DNA of 61,626 nt from Gemmobacter caeni. GTDB taxonomy: Bacteria > Pseudomonadota > Alphaproteobacteria > Rhodobacterales > Rhodobacteraceae. The position numbers and the translations under genes were made by a program. Below the pieces are notes generated by a model. It had not been told where the DNA came from. It worked only from the letters and a program-made list of their open reading frames with translations, and did no database searches. Location: contig NZ_QBKP01000021.1 of assembly GCF_003054195.1 (NCBI RefSeq), positions 1 to 61,626 of the forward strand, written 5' to 3'. Below, one piece after another: positions 18,686 to 29,648 of the stretch (positions are counted from its first letter, which is position 1; each line of letters begins with the position of its first letter).

Positions 18686-18750
18686 TCATTTTCTGTCCGC
18701 AAATATCCCGGGGGAATCGCGCGGCACGCGCGATGGGGGCTGGCCCCCGA
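18686..18750 (+). repeat. Dispersed intergenic repeat, copy 2
   Basis: Second copy of the 29-bp block found at 9380 (27 of 29 identical), followed by two hairpins, ATCGCGCG-GCA-CGCGCGAT and GGGGGC-TG-GCCCCC. It starts just after the stop of the enolase-superfamily gene and could end its transcript. Confidence 0.75.
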
Positions 18751-18828
18751 TCCGGCCGACACCCCGCGTCAGGCTTGGCTTTTGCCGCATTTCCCGGCAT
18801 CAAGCGCGCTGGACCGAAGGACAGGACC

Positions 18829-19959
18829 ATGACGCAAAGATTCGGCTTTCAGCTGCACGCCACCAATGGCCGCGCCCGCACCGGCGTGATCTCCACCCCA
18901 CGCGGCGAGATCCGCACCCCCGCCTTCATGCCGGTCGGCACCGCAGCAACGGTGAAGGCCATGCTGCCGGAATCGGTGCGCGCGACAGGGGCCGACATTC
19001 TTCTGGGCAACACCTACCATCTGATGCTGCGCCCCACCGCCGAACGCATCGCGCGTCTGGGGGGCTTGCACAAGTTCATGAACTGGGACCGCCCGATTCT
19101 GACGGATTCCGGCGGCTTTCAGGTGATGAGCCTCGCCAGCCTGCGCAAGCTGACCGAAGAGGGCGTGCGCTTCTCCAGCCATGTCGACGGTTCCAAACAC
19201 ATGCTGACACCGGAACGCAGCATGGAAATCCAGCGCCTGCTCGGCTCGGACATCGTGATGTGTTTCGACGAATGCCCGGCGCTGCCCGCGACCGAGGACG
19301 AGGTGGCGAAATCCATGCGCCTGTCGATGCGGTGGGCGCAGCGCTCGCGCGACGCTTTCGGTGACCGGCCGGGCCATGCGCTGTTCGGCATCATGCAGGG
19401 GGGCGTGACGCCCGAACTGCGCGAGGAAAGCGCTGCGGCACTGAAATCCATCGGCTTTGACGGCTATGCCGTGGGTGGCCTTGCCGTGGGCGAGGGGCAG
19501 GAGGCGATGTTGGGTGTTCTGGACTATGCGCCGGGCTATCTGCCCGAGGACAAGCCGCGCTATCTGATGGGCGTGGGCAAGCCCGATGACATCGTGGGGG
19601 CGGTGGAACGTGGCATCGACATGATGGATTGCGTGCTGCCCTCCCGCTCTGGCCGTACAGGTCAGGCCTGGACCCGGCGCGGGCAGGTCAATATCAAGAA
19701 TGCCCGCCATCAGGATGACCCGCGCCCGCTGGACGAAAACTGCACCTGCCCGGCCTGCCGCAGCTACAGCCGGGCCTATCTGCACCATGTTTTCCGCGCG
19801 GGTGAGATGATTTCCGGCATGCTGCTGACCTGGCACAACCTGCATTATTATCAGGAGCTGATGCAAGGCCTGCGCGATGCCATTGCCGAAGGCCGGATGG
19901 CCGCTTTTGTCGCCGATTTCCACGCCCGGCGTGCCGAAGGCGATATCGACCCGCTGTAA
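18829..19959 (+). CDS. tgt: tRNA-guanine transglycosylase
   Basis: Exchanges guanine-34 for preQ1 in the queuosine pathway. 376 residues. The base-binding Asp in [12 protein letters not shown], the nucleophile Asp in [18 protein letters not shown] and the zinc site [16 protein letters not shown] are present. ATG 18829 has AGGA upstream; in-frame codons before it are in the repeat and are not coding. Confidence 0.97.
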   Translation: MTQRFGFQLHATNGRARTGVISTPRGEIRTPAFMPVGTAATVKAMLPESVRATGADILLGNTYHLMLRPTAERIARLGGLHKFMNWDRPILTDSGGFQVMSLASLRKLTEEGVRFSSHVDGSKHMLTPERSMEIQRLLGSDIVMCFDECPALPATEDEVAKSMRLSMRWAQRSRDAFGDRPGHALFGIMQGGVTPELREESAAALKSIGFDGYAVGGLAVGEGQEAMLGVLDYAPGYLPEDKPRYLMGVGKPDDIVGAVERGIDMMDCVLPSRSGRTGQAWTRRGQVNIKNARHQDDPRPLDENCTCPACRSYSRAYLHHVFRAGEMISGMLLTWHNLHYYQELMQGLRDAIAEGRMAAFVADFHARRAEGDIDPL

Positions 19960-20029
19960 ACCCGCTCCGGTGCCCGCATCGGGTCGCCCCACAAAGGTAC
20001 CGATCCGGCCAATGTTACCGGCACCGCGG

Positions 20030-20059
20030 TTGACAGTTCCATGACAGCCCCCCAGATAT
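20030..20059 (+). promoter_or_regulatory. Possible lon promoter
   Basis: TTGACA (20030-20035) followed 18 bp later by AGATAT (20054-20059). The run of C just before the -10 box (CCCCCCAGATAT) is reminiscent of heat-shock (RpoH) promoters, which would suit lon. No start site data. Confidence 0.35.
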
Positions 20060-20132
20060 GGAGGCCAGAGGGGGAAGCCAGGGCTGCCGATGGTCGGGGC
20101 CGGGGTCTTCCTGCCAGAGGAAGGAAACGCGC

Positions 20133-22541
<2,409 letters not shown>

Positions 22542-22545
22542 ACCC

Positions 22546-22575
22546 AAAAGGGCGCGGGAAACCGCGCCCTTTTTT
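22546..22575 (+). terminator. Rho-independent terminator of lon
   Basis: AAAAGGGCGCGG / CCGCGCCCTTTT with a GAAA loop, ending in a run of T, five bases after the lon stop. The A-tract and T-tract make it work in both directions. Confidence 0.88.
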
Positions 22576-22677
22576 CTGGCAATATTGTTGCCTTGTGGCG
22601 AACGGTTCCTGCCACATGTTTCCAGAACAGAAATTCTGCCCTATTGTCGCGGCACAAGTCGAGTCCATGGGGAAAAT

Positions 22678-23133
22678 ATGGCCACGAAACCCTCTGACGC
22701 TGCCAAGGCGGCACCCAAACGCACCAAGAGCACCGGCACCGCGACACGCAAGCCCGCCGCCGTCGCGAAGGCAAAGGCAGCACCCAGGGCGGCCGCCGAA
22801 ACTGCCGCGCCCGATGCGGTGACCACGGCTGCGCCCGCTGCCAGGCCCGCGGGTGAGACGCTGAAAGTGCAGCGCCTTGTGGCCGAGGTTGCCGCCGCGA
22901 CGGGCGCGAAGAAGCCGGTGGTGAAAAGCGTCGTCGAGGCCGCGCTGGCCCGGATCGGCGAGGCGCTGTCGCAGGGGCAGGATCTGAACCTGCCGCCGCT
23001 GGGCAAGGCCAAGATCGGCCGCCAGAAGGGCACGGCCGGTGACGAGATGATCGTGATCAAACTCAAGCGCGGCGGTGGAAAAACTTCGGACAAAAAAGAT
23101 GTGACAGAGGGGGTTGCAGAGGCCGAAGACTGA
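22678..23133 (+). CDS. HU-family DNA-binding protein with basic N-terminal tail
   Basis: 151 residues. The last 90 form an HU/IHF-type domain (LVAEVAAATGAKKPVVKSVV, then LPPLGKAKIGRQKG as the start of the DNA-binding arm). The first 60 residues are an Ala/Lys/Thr/Pro-rich tail resembling histone H1, as in several alphaproteobacteria. It probably compacts the nucleoid. Directly upstream of the tRNA that serves as the phage integration site. Confidence 0.88.
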   Translation: MATKPSDAAKAAPKRTKSTGTATRKPAAVAKAKAAPRAAAETAAPDAVTTAAPAARPAGETLKVQRLVAEVAAATGAKKPVVKSVVEAALARIGEALSQGQDLNLPPLGKAKIGRQKGTAGDEMIVIKLKRGGGKTSDKKDVTEGVAEAED

Positions 23134-23152
23134 GGCTAAACACCGGCCTATC

Positions 23153-23227
23153 GGGCGATTAGCTCAGCGGTAGAGCGCTTCGTTCACATCGAAGATGTCA
23201 GCGGTTCAAATCCGTTATCGCCCACCA
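23153..23227 (+). tRNA. tRNA-Val(CAC), phage integration site
   Basis: Cloverleaf: acceptor GGGCGAT (23153-23159) pairs with ATCGCCC (23217-23223), D-arm GCTC-AGCGGTA-GAGC, anticodon stem CTTCG/CGAAG with loop TTCACAT giving anticodon CAC, and T-arm AGCGG-TTCAAAT-CCGTT. CCA is encoded (23225-23227). Reads valine GTG codons. Confidence 0.96.
23200..23227 (+). other. Predicted attL of the prophage
   Basis: A phage integrase gene lies 74 bp downstream and points toward the tRNA, the usual sign of integration in a tRNA 3' end. The core should be part of the T-arm to CCA sequence. The matching attR copy is not inside the window, so the exact core cannot be fixed. Confidence 0.65.
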
Positions 23228-23238
23228 TCAATAGCTTG

Positions 23239-23267
23239 AAAAGCCTCGGAAAATTCCGGGGCTTTTC
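23239..23267. terminator. Bidirectional terminator between tRNA and int
   Basis: AAAAGCCTCGGAA (23239-23251) pairs with TTCCGGGGCTTTT (23254-23266), flanked by A and T runs, so it can stop both the tRNA and the converging int transcript. Confidence 0.75.
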
Positions 23268-23300
23268 TGCTTTTGCGAAGTGCCCCGGAGTTCATTGAAC

Positions 23301-24311
23301 CTACTTTCTGGCTCGAAGTCTGACGAAATCCAACACTTCCGCTGCATTGGCCAGATGATCCGGTGCAAACCGGCCATAGGTCGAATAGGTGATGGTCGTG
23401 TTGCTATGGCCCAGATACTGCGCGACCTGGGTGATCGGGATGCCGGACGAAACCATGGCGACGGCGGCCGAATGCCGGATCGTGTGCAGCGTGACATCTT
23501 CGAGGCCGGCGCGTTTCACTGCGGCCTCGAAACCTTTGCGTATGCTGGCAACCGGCTTGCCGCCCCATTCGACAACATGGTCTGAGAGGGCAGCATCCCG
23601 TGCGGTCTGAAGCGCCGCCAGCAGGCCCCGGTTGATCGGGACGATGGCGCGGCCTTTCCGCGTCCGGGCATCATCCAGCCGCAGGTTGATCACCCCGCGT
23701 TCCATATCGACGCGATCCCAGGTCAGTTGCAGCACGGCCGAAACCCGCCCTGCCGTTGCGAACAGCAGGTGAATGGCCAGTGCGATATGCGGAGCCTCGG
23801 CATGGTCGATCAGCCGCGCCACTTCGTCTTTCCTGATGAACCGCTCTTTCGGTGTCGGCTTGGCTGGCCGTTCGATATGCGGCGCGGCCTCGATCATCCG
23901 GTTTCGCTCTGCCCATGTCATTGTGCTGCGCAGATGTCCCAACTCGGTATGCACCGCGCCTTGCGAGATTCCTGCTGCCATACGGGCGCGGGCATAGGTG
24001 CGGCAAAGCTCGGTCGTGATCTGGTCCGGGCGGTAATGGCCGAAGTGAGTGAGAACCGCTTTGCCGGTGTAGCCCATGGTCTTGGCGGTGGGCTTGTCGC
24101 CCAGATCGCGCCGGTATTCATCCCAAAGCTCTGCCACCGTTGCCCCGGTTTGCGCCTGGGCGAAGTGCTTCAGCCGATAGACGTCAATGGCCTCGGCTTC
24201 CGCTTCCGCTCGGGTGCGTGCCTTAAGCTGATGCCGGGCTCTCTTGCCATCGGTGCCGGTCCAGAAGACACAGTATCCGCCTCTGAGCCTGCCGATGCTG
24301 ATGTCTGGCAC
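23301..24311 (-). CDS. int: Prophage tyrosine integrase
   Basis: 336 residues. N-terminal arm-binding part, core-binding domain (TVAELWDEYRRDLGDKPTAK) and catalytic domain with Arg in AGRVSAVLQLTW, HTIRH, GHSNTTITY and the nucleophile Tyr in STYGRF. It ends 74 bp from tRNA-Val(CAC). The first 47 codons overlap the upstream excisionase-like gene in another frame; the alternative of a later start would cut the arm-binding domain. Confidence 0.95.
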   Translation of the reverse strand: MPDISIGRLRGGYCVFWTGTDGKRARHQLKARTRAEAEAEAIDVYRLKHFAQAQTGATVAELWDEYRRDLGDKPTAKTMGYTGKAVLTHFGHYRPDQITTELCRTYARARMAAGISQGAVHTELGHLRSTMTWAERNRMIEAAPHIERPAKPTPKERFIRKDEVARLIDHAEAPHIALAIHLLFATAGRVSAVLQLTWDRVDMERGVINLRLDDARTRKGRAIVPINRGLLAALQTARDAALSDHVVEWGGKPVASIRKGFEAAVKRAGLEDVTLHTIRHSAAVAMVSSGIPITQVAQYLGHSNTTITYSTYGRFAPDHLANAAEVLDFVRLRARK

Positions 24312-24481
24312 TGTTCAATCTCCTCAACAACGCGGGCCGGGATGCGGTAAAGTTTGCCGAACCGGAAATGCTCCAGCTCGCCGGACGCGCATTTCTTGCG
24401 CACAGCATTTGCGGTTACGCCCCACCTTTCTGCAAGGGTTTCCGGCGTGAATGGCGGGCGGATGGTTTCATGTCTTCCCAT
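24170..24481 (-). CDS. Excisionase-like helix-turn-helix protein
   Basis: 103 residues. Residues 11-57 form a MerR/excisionase-type winged helix (FTPETLAERWGVTANAVRKK, then GKLYRIPARVVEEIEQC). The rest overlaps the integrase start in a different frame and is low-complexity, so only the first half may matter. Position just before int fits a recombination directionality factor. Confidence 0.75.
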   Translation of the reverse strand: MGRHETIRPPFTPETLAERWGVTANAVRKKCASGELEHFRFGKLYRIPARVVEEIEQCQTSASAGSEADTVSSGPAPMAREPGISLRHAPERKRKPRPLTSIG

Positions 24482-24484
24482 GTG

Positions 24485-24709
24485 TCAGCCCTTCGGTTTC
24501 GGTGGTGGTGGGGTCGTTGGCGCGGCGGCACGAGGCTGTTTTGTCCCGCCGCGATATGGTGGATCAACGTCACGCTCTTTCAGTTCCACCCCAACCGCAC
24601 GGGCCAGCAACTTGCCAACGGCTTCCGGCCAGCACAGCGCCTGCCAGAATGGCATGCCCGCATCATGGCAGCCTGAAGCGATGAAGAGATATGTAAGCGT
24701 CAGGATCAC
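24485..24709 (-). CDS. Hypothetical phage protein
   Basis: 74 residues, stop three bases before the excisionase start. An N-terminal hydrophobic segment (ILTLTYLFIASGC) is followed by a soluble part and a proline-rich end (PPPPKPKG). Not recognised. Confidence 0.55.
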   Translation of the reverse strand: MILTLTYLFIASGCHDAGMPFWQALCWPEAVGKLLARAVGVELKERDVDPPYRGGTKQPRAAAPTTPPPPKPKG

Positions 24710-24712
24710 CTC

Positions 24713-24955
24713 TCAGCCCTCCTGTGGTCGCGCGGTGATGCCTGCCTCGGTCGCCATGCGCTCGATCTGGTGGATGTCGCGGAAAACCCGGGTGACGAAC
24801 TTGTCATGCTCCCGCTTTGCCGCGACCGGGATGCCGGCGCGGCGACGCAGCTCGTGGGACAGACTGCTGACTGCACTCATGCCAGCGGTCTGCCGCTCGG
24901 CCTTGCTGGGCACGCGGCCCCGGATCAGGTGTTCGCCGCGCCAGTCGTCAGTCAT
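24713..24955 (-). CDS. Hypothetical phage protein
   Basis: 80 residues from ATG 24955, which overlaps the stop region of the upstream zinc-motif gene; 45 earlier in-frame codons are shadow of that gene. Charged and helical (HELRRRAGIPVAAKREHDKF, RDIHQIERMATEAG). Not recognised. Confidence 0.65.
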   Translation of the reverse strand: MTDDWRGEHLIRGRVPSKAERQTAGMSAVSSLSHELRRRAGIPVAAKREHDKFVTRVFRDIHQIERMATEAGITARPQEG

Positions 24956-25100
24956 CGGTCTGTCCACCCGCGAGGATGCGGGTGACCTCCTGACTGGTGG
25001 CGGGATGGTTCCGGCCGCATTTCGCACAGTAGACGGCATATCCGGTCTGGGTGACCGCGCGATAGAGACGCTGGTTCTTGGCGTCGTCACAGCAGCTCAT
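24948..25100 (-). CDS. Small protein with two cysteine pairs
   Basis: A 50-residue product beginning MSCCDDAKNQRLYR and containing CAKCGRNH, so a likely zinc-binding mini-protein. ATG 25100 overlaps the previous stop in an ATGA, and its own end overlaps the next start (24955), which places it firmly in the leftward operon although it is short. Confidence 0.6.
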   Translation of the reverse strand: MSCCDDAKNQRLYRAVTQTGYAVYCAKCGRNHPATSQEVTRILAGGQTDD

Positions 25101-25804
25101 ACCGCACCGCCTTCCAGCAGATCCGCGCGACCGATGGCGGTCAGCATGTCGGTCAACACCGGGGTTTCAGGTCGGGGCAGGGACCGGGGAGAAATCACGG
25201 CCAAGGTATCGGGGTCATCTTCCATGGTGATCAGCCATGGCATGCCGTCGCCCCGGCGCGAGATCTGCACCCCGCGCCAGAGAGAACAGGTTTCAGAAAC
25301 TACACGAGGGTCGAAGCAGTCGGGCCAATGCCCCTTTCTCGCGTGGACCCTGTTACTCGTGTAAGAGGGGTCAAGGAAATCCGCACTGACGGCCTTCCGC
25401 CAATCCGGGAATGCCCCAGAGATCTCTTCCGCGATGACATGCATCACCGGCTCTTCCCGGCCGCCATAGACGATTCCGGCAGCGACCGGATGGTCGGATA
25501 TTTCGGGCGGGATACGGATATGCTGCGCGGCCCAGTTTGTTTCCAGCCGTTCCCCCCATTCATCATATGCGTCGGGCAGCCACGGTTCCTGCACCGCAAT
25601 GGTCGCAGCCCGTGTCGCGGTCGCATGGCGCGCGCGGTGGATCAGCATGGCGACCCCATCGGTGGCGACCATGAAAGCGCCTCCAGCGGCGATCGGCTCG
25701 ATCCGCACGCCGGACAGGTAGACGCGGGTCGAGGCCATCGGCGCGGCGATCACGCGCTGCATGTGGAACATTATGCGGGCGGGAAGGATGAAATCGTAGC
25801 TCAT
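25097..25804 (-). CDS. Possible sliding-clamp-like phage protein
   Basis: 235 residues. The segment RVYLSGVRIEPIAAGGAFMV followed by ATDGVAMLIHR resembles the 'GV-ATDGHRL' strand pair of DNA polymerase III beta-clamp domains seen in phage clamp-like proteins, but the rest is divergent and only about two thirds the length of a true clamp. Overlaps the ParB-like gene upstream (ATGA, 25801-25804) and the zinc mini-protein downstream. Family call tentative. Confidence 0.6.
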   Translation of the reverse strand: MSYDFILPARIMFHMQRVIAAPMASTRVYLSGVRIEPIAAGGAFMVATDGVAMLIHRARHATATRAATIAVQEPWLPDAYDEWGERLETNWAAQHIRIPPEISDHPVAAGIVYGGREEPVMHVIAEEISGAFPDWRKAVSADFLDPSYTSNRVHARKGHWPDCFDPRVVSETCSLWRGVQISRRGDGMPWLITMEDDPDTLAVISPRSLPRPETPVLTDMLTAIGRADLLEGGAV

Positions 25805-27675
25805 GCCGCATCCTCCTCGATCGCGGCCGGGCCTTCGGCATCGGGCAGGCGCAGTTCGGGTGGCAACCAGCGGTCGATCGCGGCGTTCTGGTCGCGCGAG
25901 AGGCCGAGGGCCTCGCGGTAATCCGCGTCATGGATGATGCGGTGCAGTTCCGCCGCCTTGGCAGCTTTCTTCAGCTCGCGGAACCTTTGCGCCTCGTCCG
26001 CCATATGCGGCAGCAGTTCATCGCGGATCTGATCCAGCATGCCCATCGGCAGGCGTTTGAAATAGTTCTCGGCCGTCGGATGCCACACGTTGCGCGGGTT
26101 GACCCGCAGGCGGGCGGCGAGGGCCTTGCCGAAATCGCTGCCCGCCGTGTGCATGGTACGGGCAAGGGCGGCGGTGATCGCCGCATTGCGCGCCTTGCGG
26201 CCCAGGCTCTGAACATCAGACAGCAGGCCGATCGTCAGATCGGCCTTGCCGGTGCGATCATCCGTCGGGATGGCCCGTGCCAGACGCGCGTCGATATGGG
26301 TTTCGTCAGGCTTGGACGGGGTGAGGGTCTGCGCCGTCGGGCTGAGTGCCAGCGGGCGATACCATGGCCAGACATCGGCAGTGAGGGTGACGGCCAGAAG
26401 ATCCAGTACCAGCTCGGGTTTTTCCAAGAGGGCGGTTTGCAGAGCCAGCGTCTGGATGATCCGCAGATCGTCGCGGAGGTTCTGCGGGATGGCTTCGGCC
26501 TTGCCGGTGATGGCCTCGCTGCCGCCTGCCTCGCCCTCGTTCGCCTCACGCGGCAGCCACGCGCCGTCCATGATGACATCGCCGCCATTGCTGACATGGA
26601 TAAAGGCCGTAGCCCGGGTGCGGTCGGCGTCGTCAAAATCGCCCGCGGCCCGCGTCGTCAACTCGTCCATGCGGGCGAGATCCTCGCGGCCGAGTTCCTC
26701 TGCCTCGGCGCGGGCCATCAGCTCGTCCAGTTCCTCGGCATCGGCCTCGGGCAGGGCCACGGGCACCCGTTCGAGGCGCGCGCCGCAGCGTTCGCGGAGC
26801 AGCTCGTAGTCGGGATAGGCGGCGGAAAACGCATGGACCTCGGCCCAGCCCTCGGCGCAGATCTCCGCGCGGGCGGATTCGAGTTTTTCGGCGAACAGCA
26901 GGTCCAGCAACGCCGGGTCCAGCAACACGGTGCTGTCGGAAAACAGGTCGGACTGGATGCGCCCACCGCGATCCGCATAGGTGTCGAGGCCGACGAAGCG
27001 GGCGCGGCGGTCGGACGCCGGCACCGCCTCGGGGTTCAACTCGCGGCGGATCTGCTCGGGGCGCATGGTGTTCCATCCGTTGACCGCCTTCAGGATGCGC
27101 GGGATCATGGCGGCAACGGCGTCATCGCTTTGGGCAACAGTCAGCGCCTCGGCCTGGTCGATCGAGATCTGCCCGGCGCGCAGCGCGTCCAGCGCCTCAT
27201 CCGGCAACAGCGCCAGTTTCAGGCGGCCCAGCACATGCCGTTCGCGCACCGCAAAGGCGCTGGCGATAGCGGTGGGACTGGCACCCTGCGCGCGCATCCG
27301 GCGATAAGCCACCACCTCATCTGCCGGATTCAGCGCGGCGCGGGCGGTGTTTTCGGTGCCTGCCCATTCGGCAGCGGTGGCGGCGTCGCCGGTAATCAGC
27401 ACCGGCACCTCGACATCGCCGCGTCCCGGTCCATGCAGCAGCTGAAGCGCGCGCAGGCGGCGCCCGCCGGCGACGATGCCGATGCGACGGGATTGCAGAT
27501 CGTTGCCCTCGGCAAAGCCGCCCTCGGGGTCGGCATAACCCATCAGGTTTTGCAACAGCCCGGCAGTACGGATGCTTTCGGACAGCAATTCGATTTCCGC
27601 GGGGGGCGGCTCGGAGCGGCTGTTGAGCGGATGGAGGTATAGGCGCGACAGCGCCACCCAAGTAATCTCGGCCAT
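25801..27675 (-). CDS. ParB-like nuclease/partition domain protein
   Basis: 624 residues. The N-terminal 110 residues match ParB/Srx: LHPLNSRSEPPPAEIELLSE, IVAGGRRLRALQLL, then GTENTARAALNPADEVVAYRRM and a helix-turn-helix (SPTAIASAFAVRERHVLGRL). The remaining 400 residues include a long acidic region (AEELDELMARAEAEELGRED) and a C-terminal helical part. It may act in partition, replication or as a transcription factor. Start ATG 27675 chosen by the domain start; ATG 27687 is possible. Confidence 0.88.
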   Translation of the reverse strand: MAEITWVALSRLYLHPLNSRSEPPPAEIELLSESIRTAGLLQNLMGYADPEGGFAEGNDLQSRRIGIVAGGRRLRALQLLHGPGRGDVEVPVLITGDAATAAEWAGTENTARAALNPADEVVAYRRMRAQGASPTAIASAFAVRERHVLGRLKLALLPDEALDALRAGQISIDQAEALTVAQSDDAVAAMIPRILKAVNGWNTMRPEQIRRELNPEAVPASDRRARFVGLDTYADRGGRIQSDLFSDSTVLLDPALLDLLFAEKLESARAEICAEGWAEVHAFSAAYPDYELLRERCGARLERVPVALPEADAEELDELMARAEAEELGREDLARMDELTTRAAGDFDDADRTRATAFIHVSNGGDVIMDGAWLPREANEGEAGGSEAITGKAEAIPQNLRDDLRIIQTLALQTALLEKPELVLDLLAVTLTADVWPWYRPLALSPTAQTLTPSKPDETHIDARLARAIPTDDRTGKADLTIGLLSDVQSLGRKARNAAITAALARTMHTAGSDFGKALAARLRVNPRNVWHPTAENYFKRLPMGMLDQIRDELLPHMADEAQRFRELKKAAKAAELHRIIHDADYREALGLSRDQNAAIDRWLPPELRLPDAEGPAAIEEDAA

Positions 27676-27738
27676 GGTCAAATCCATTTCTAAGAGGGGC
27701 AGAACCGGCACGTTTTGCCGGGCGTCAGGGCCAGAAAC

Positions 27739-27933
27739 TCAGGGCTTGTGGCCGTAACGGGTCAGGGTCACGCGGGCGAGGCGTTGCATATCGCGGAACA
27801 GGCCGTTCCAAGCTTGCTGGCTGAAGGCCTCGTCCGATTCAGGCGAACAGGTGGGCGTGTGCCGTGCGATGGCCAGCAGGGTCTCGCGGTAATCGGTCAG
27901 CTCGGTCTCGGGCGTCGTGGGCGTATCGGCCAT
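27739..27933 (-). CDS. Hypothetical phage protein
   Basis: 64 residues, mostly helical (ELTDYRETLLAIARHTP, WNGLFRDMQRLARVTLTRYG). Its ATG comes one base after the stop of the small membrane peptide gene, so it is part of the same leftward operon. Not recognised. Confidence 0.65.
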   Translation of the reverse strand: MADTPTTPETELTDYRETLLAIARHTPTCSPESDEAFSQQAWNGLFRDMQRLARVTLTRYGHKP

Positions 27934-27934
27934 T

Positions 27935-28057
27935 TCACCACCCCGAGCTGATGCAGGTGCGCGGGGCGGGTTGGGGCAGGCCGGTTGCGAGGGTGAGCAT
28001 GCCCGCCGCGAAGGTCAGCACCGCCAGCACAACGGCGGCATGATGATGGGCCTGCAT
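27935..28057 (-). CDS. Small membrane peptide
   Basis: 40 residues: MQAHHHAAVVLAVLTF then AAGMLTLATGLPQPAPR, one hydrophobic helix preceded by three histidines. Start overlaps the preceding stop as TGATG and its own stop is next to the following ATG, good evidence of translation in the operon. Confidence 0.5.
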   Translation of the reverse strand: MQAHHHAAVVLAVLTFAAGMLTLATGLPQPAPRTCISSGW

Positions 28058-28380
28058 CACGATGCCTCCGGCAGCGCATCGGTCAGCGGCAGGCGCAGGG
28101 CAACCGGATCGCCGTCGGGGCCGTGCCGGAAGATCGACAGGTGATCGTCAGCCGTGATGCAGGCATGCACGACACTGCCGCCCGAGGTCAGCCCCTCCAG
28201 CACCCAGTTGTCGCCACGCGCATGTACCGGGCGCAGGGCGCCGCAGGTCACGGCGAGCGCGGCTACCTGCGGATCATCGCGGCAGGCGTTCGCCCAGGCG
28301 AGCGTCAGGCGGGACAGGCCGGGGCGCAGGGGCACCACCTCGGCCCGCGGAGGATTACGGGGAAACCGGCCGTCCATCAT
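28057..28380 (-). CDS. Hypothetical phage protein
   Basis: 107 residues from ATG 28380, which forms an ATGA with the upstream stop. Contains RLTLAWANACRDDPQVAALA and a beta-rich end (NWVLEGLTSGGSVVHACITA). Not recognised; upstream in-frame codons are shadow of the neighbour. Confidence 0.65.
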   Translation of the reverse strand: MMDGRFPRNPPRAEVVPLRPGLSRLTLAWANACRDDPQVAALAVTCGALRPVHARGDNWVLEGLTSGGSVVHACITADDHLSIFRHGPDGDPVALRLPLTDALPEAS

Positions 28381-28598
28381 GCCGCCTCGCCCCCGGCGCT
28401 GTGGTCGATCATGTGACTGGCCCGCAGGCGGTGCTGATGCACGATCTGACCACGGGCGGATTTCAGGGTGAGCCATGCCATCGCGTACAGGCTGGGCCGA
28501 TGGGCATGATCACCGGGCGCGGCGCAGATCGCCATGGCATCGCGCTGCAAGAGCGGCGTCCGGCCGTGGTGGGTGGAAGGATAGGGGATAATGGTCAC
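28377..28598 (-). CDS. Hypothetical phage protein
   Basis: 73 residues starting with GTG 28598, with GGAGG eight bases upstream. Predicted soluble (YAMAWLTLKSARGQIVHQHRL). Not recognised. Confidence 0.55.
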   Translation of the reverse strand: MTIIPYPSTHHGRTPLLQRDAMAICAAPGDHAHRPSLYAMAWLTLKSARGQIVHQHRLRASHMIDHSAGGEAA

Positions 28599-28643
28599 GG
28601 GGGGCCTCCATCGGGTTGCAAGGCAAGGTGGAAGAGAGAAAGG

Positions 28644-29105
28644 TCAGGTGCGGGCGGAGGCACTCACCGCCACCCCGAACCCGCGCCAGCGGTCCAAAGC
28701 GCGATCTTTCTCCGCCTGTCGGCGGCTGGTCTCACGGGCGGCACAGTTGTTCTGGATGATGCGTGCCGCCTCTTCATGGCGCGTCATGCCGATGGCCACG
28801 CCGAAGGCATTGATCAGGCGTTCGAGGCTGAGCCGCTGTTCCGGCGTCCGGGCGGCGATCAGGCGCAGCCAGCACAGATCGCGCAGTGAATGCAGTTGGC
28901 GGACATTCACCACGCCCAGATGGGTGGTGGCGAAGTCGTTGGCTTCGGCGACGGTGACCGGCTCCGTGACCTCGGGGATATCGGATACCGAACCGAATAC
29001 GGCGCGCGAACAAAGCGCCTGCATCAGGTTGAAGCGGGTGTCGGCGTCAGACACCTGCGCTGTGGTGCAGGCGGCAGCGATCTGATCGTCGGGTTCGTCG
29101 GGCAT
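28644..29105 (-). CDS. Hypothetical protein heading the leftward phage operon
   Basis: 153 residues, predicted all-helical and acidic at the N terminus (MPDEPDDQIAAACTTAQVSD). ATG 29105 is preceded by GGAGG six bases upstream; the ATG at 29117 would bury it. The operator at 29139-29154 lies directly upstream, so the repressor probably silences this gene and the int/xis operon behind it. Confidence 0.7.
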   Translation of the reverse strand: MPDEPDDQIAAACTTAQVSDADTRFNLMQALCSRAVFGSVSDIPEVTEPVTVAEANDFATTHLGVVNVRQLHSLRDLCWLRLIAARTPEQRLSLERLINAFGVAIGMTRHEEAARIIQNNCAARETSRRQAEKDRALDRWRGFGVAVSASART

Positions 29106-29138
29106 TAGGGCCTCCATCGTTGGATGAAGGCAAGATGG

Positions 29139-29154
29139 TGGGAATTAAATCCCA
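29139..29154. promoter_or_regulatory. Repressor operator at the leftward operon (OL-like)
   Basis: TGGGAATTAAATCCCA, a 16-bp near-palindrome (7 of 8 bases matching between half-sites). The same TGGGA-N6-TCCC layout occurs at the cI start codon (31328). A further half-site TAATCCCA lies at about 29176-29183. It sits between the leftward operon and the rightward gene at 29286. Confidence 0.65.
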
Positions 29155-29285
29155 TGTCAAGCATTGGTGAGAAAGTAATCCCATTTCAATCTTGAGCCCA
29201 TTGGCGGCCTATGCCAGAATCACCCTGCGGCAGGGTGCCGCCGGACGAAAATGGCCGCCAAGGGGGCGGGCGCTGGAGGAAAGAA

Positions 29286-29648
29286 ATGACCGATAAGTAT
29301 AAGGACTGGAATCGGGTGCGGATCGTGACGCCACCGTCGGCGGATGGCCGGCCCGTCATCGCATATGGCACCAAGGTGCTGACGCATGACGGAAAGGAAT
29401 TGCAGGGGGTGTTTAGTGTGACCATCAGGCCGCTGGTGGCTGACGCGTTTGTGATCGCAGAAATCGGGCTGTCTCTAGATGGGCTGGATATCGAGGCGCA
29501 CCCGCTGCTGACGCGGGACAGCCTGGTGCGCGCGGCGGCGGCATGCGGGTTGCGGCTGGTGGACGCAGATGGGCGCGATGTTTCCGCATCCGGTGTTCAG
29601 CCTAGCCACGATCTGAGCGGAAAGTGGCTGGAGGGAGACGGGAGATGA
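29286..29648 (+). CDS. Hypothetical phage protein
   Basis: 120 residues from ATG 29286, preceded by GGAGGAAAG. Beta-rich, with GTKVLTHDGKELQGVFSVTI and VADAFVIAEIGLSLDGLDIE. Divergent from the leftward operon across the operator. Not recognised. Confidence 0.75.
   Translation: MTDKYKDWNRVRIVTPPSADGRPVIAYGTKVLTHDGKELQGVFSVTIRPLVADAFVIAEIGLSLDGLDIEAHPLLTRDSLVRAAAACGLRLVDADGRDVSASGVQPSHDLSGKWLEGDGR

Noticed and set aside
25930-27642. 570-residue forward frame opposite the ParB-like gene
   Set aside because: Antisense shadow; the reverse strand shows the ParB motifs.
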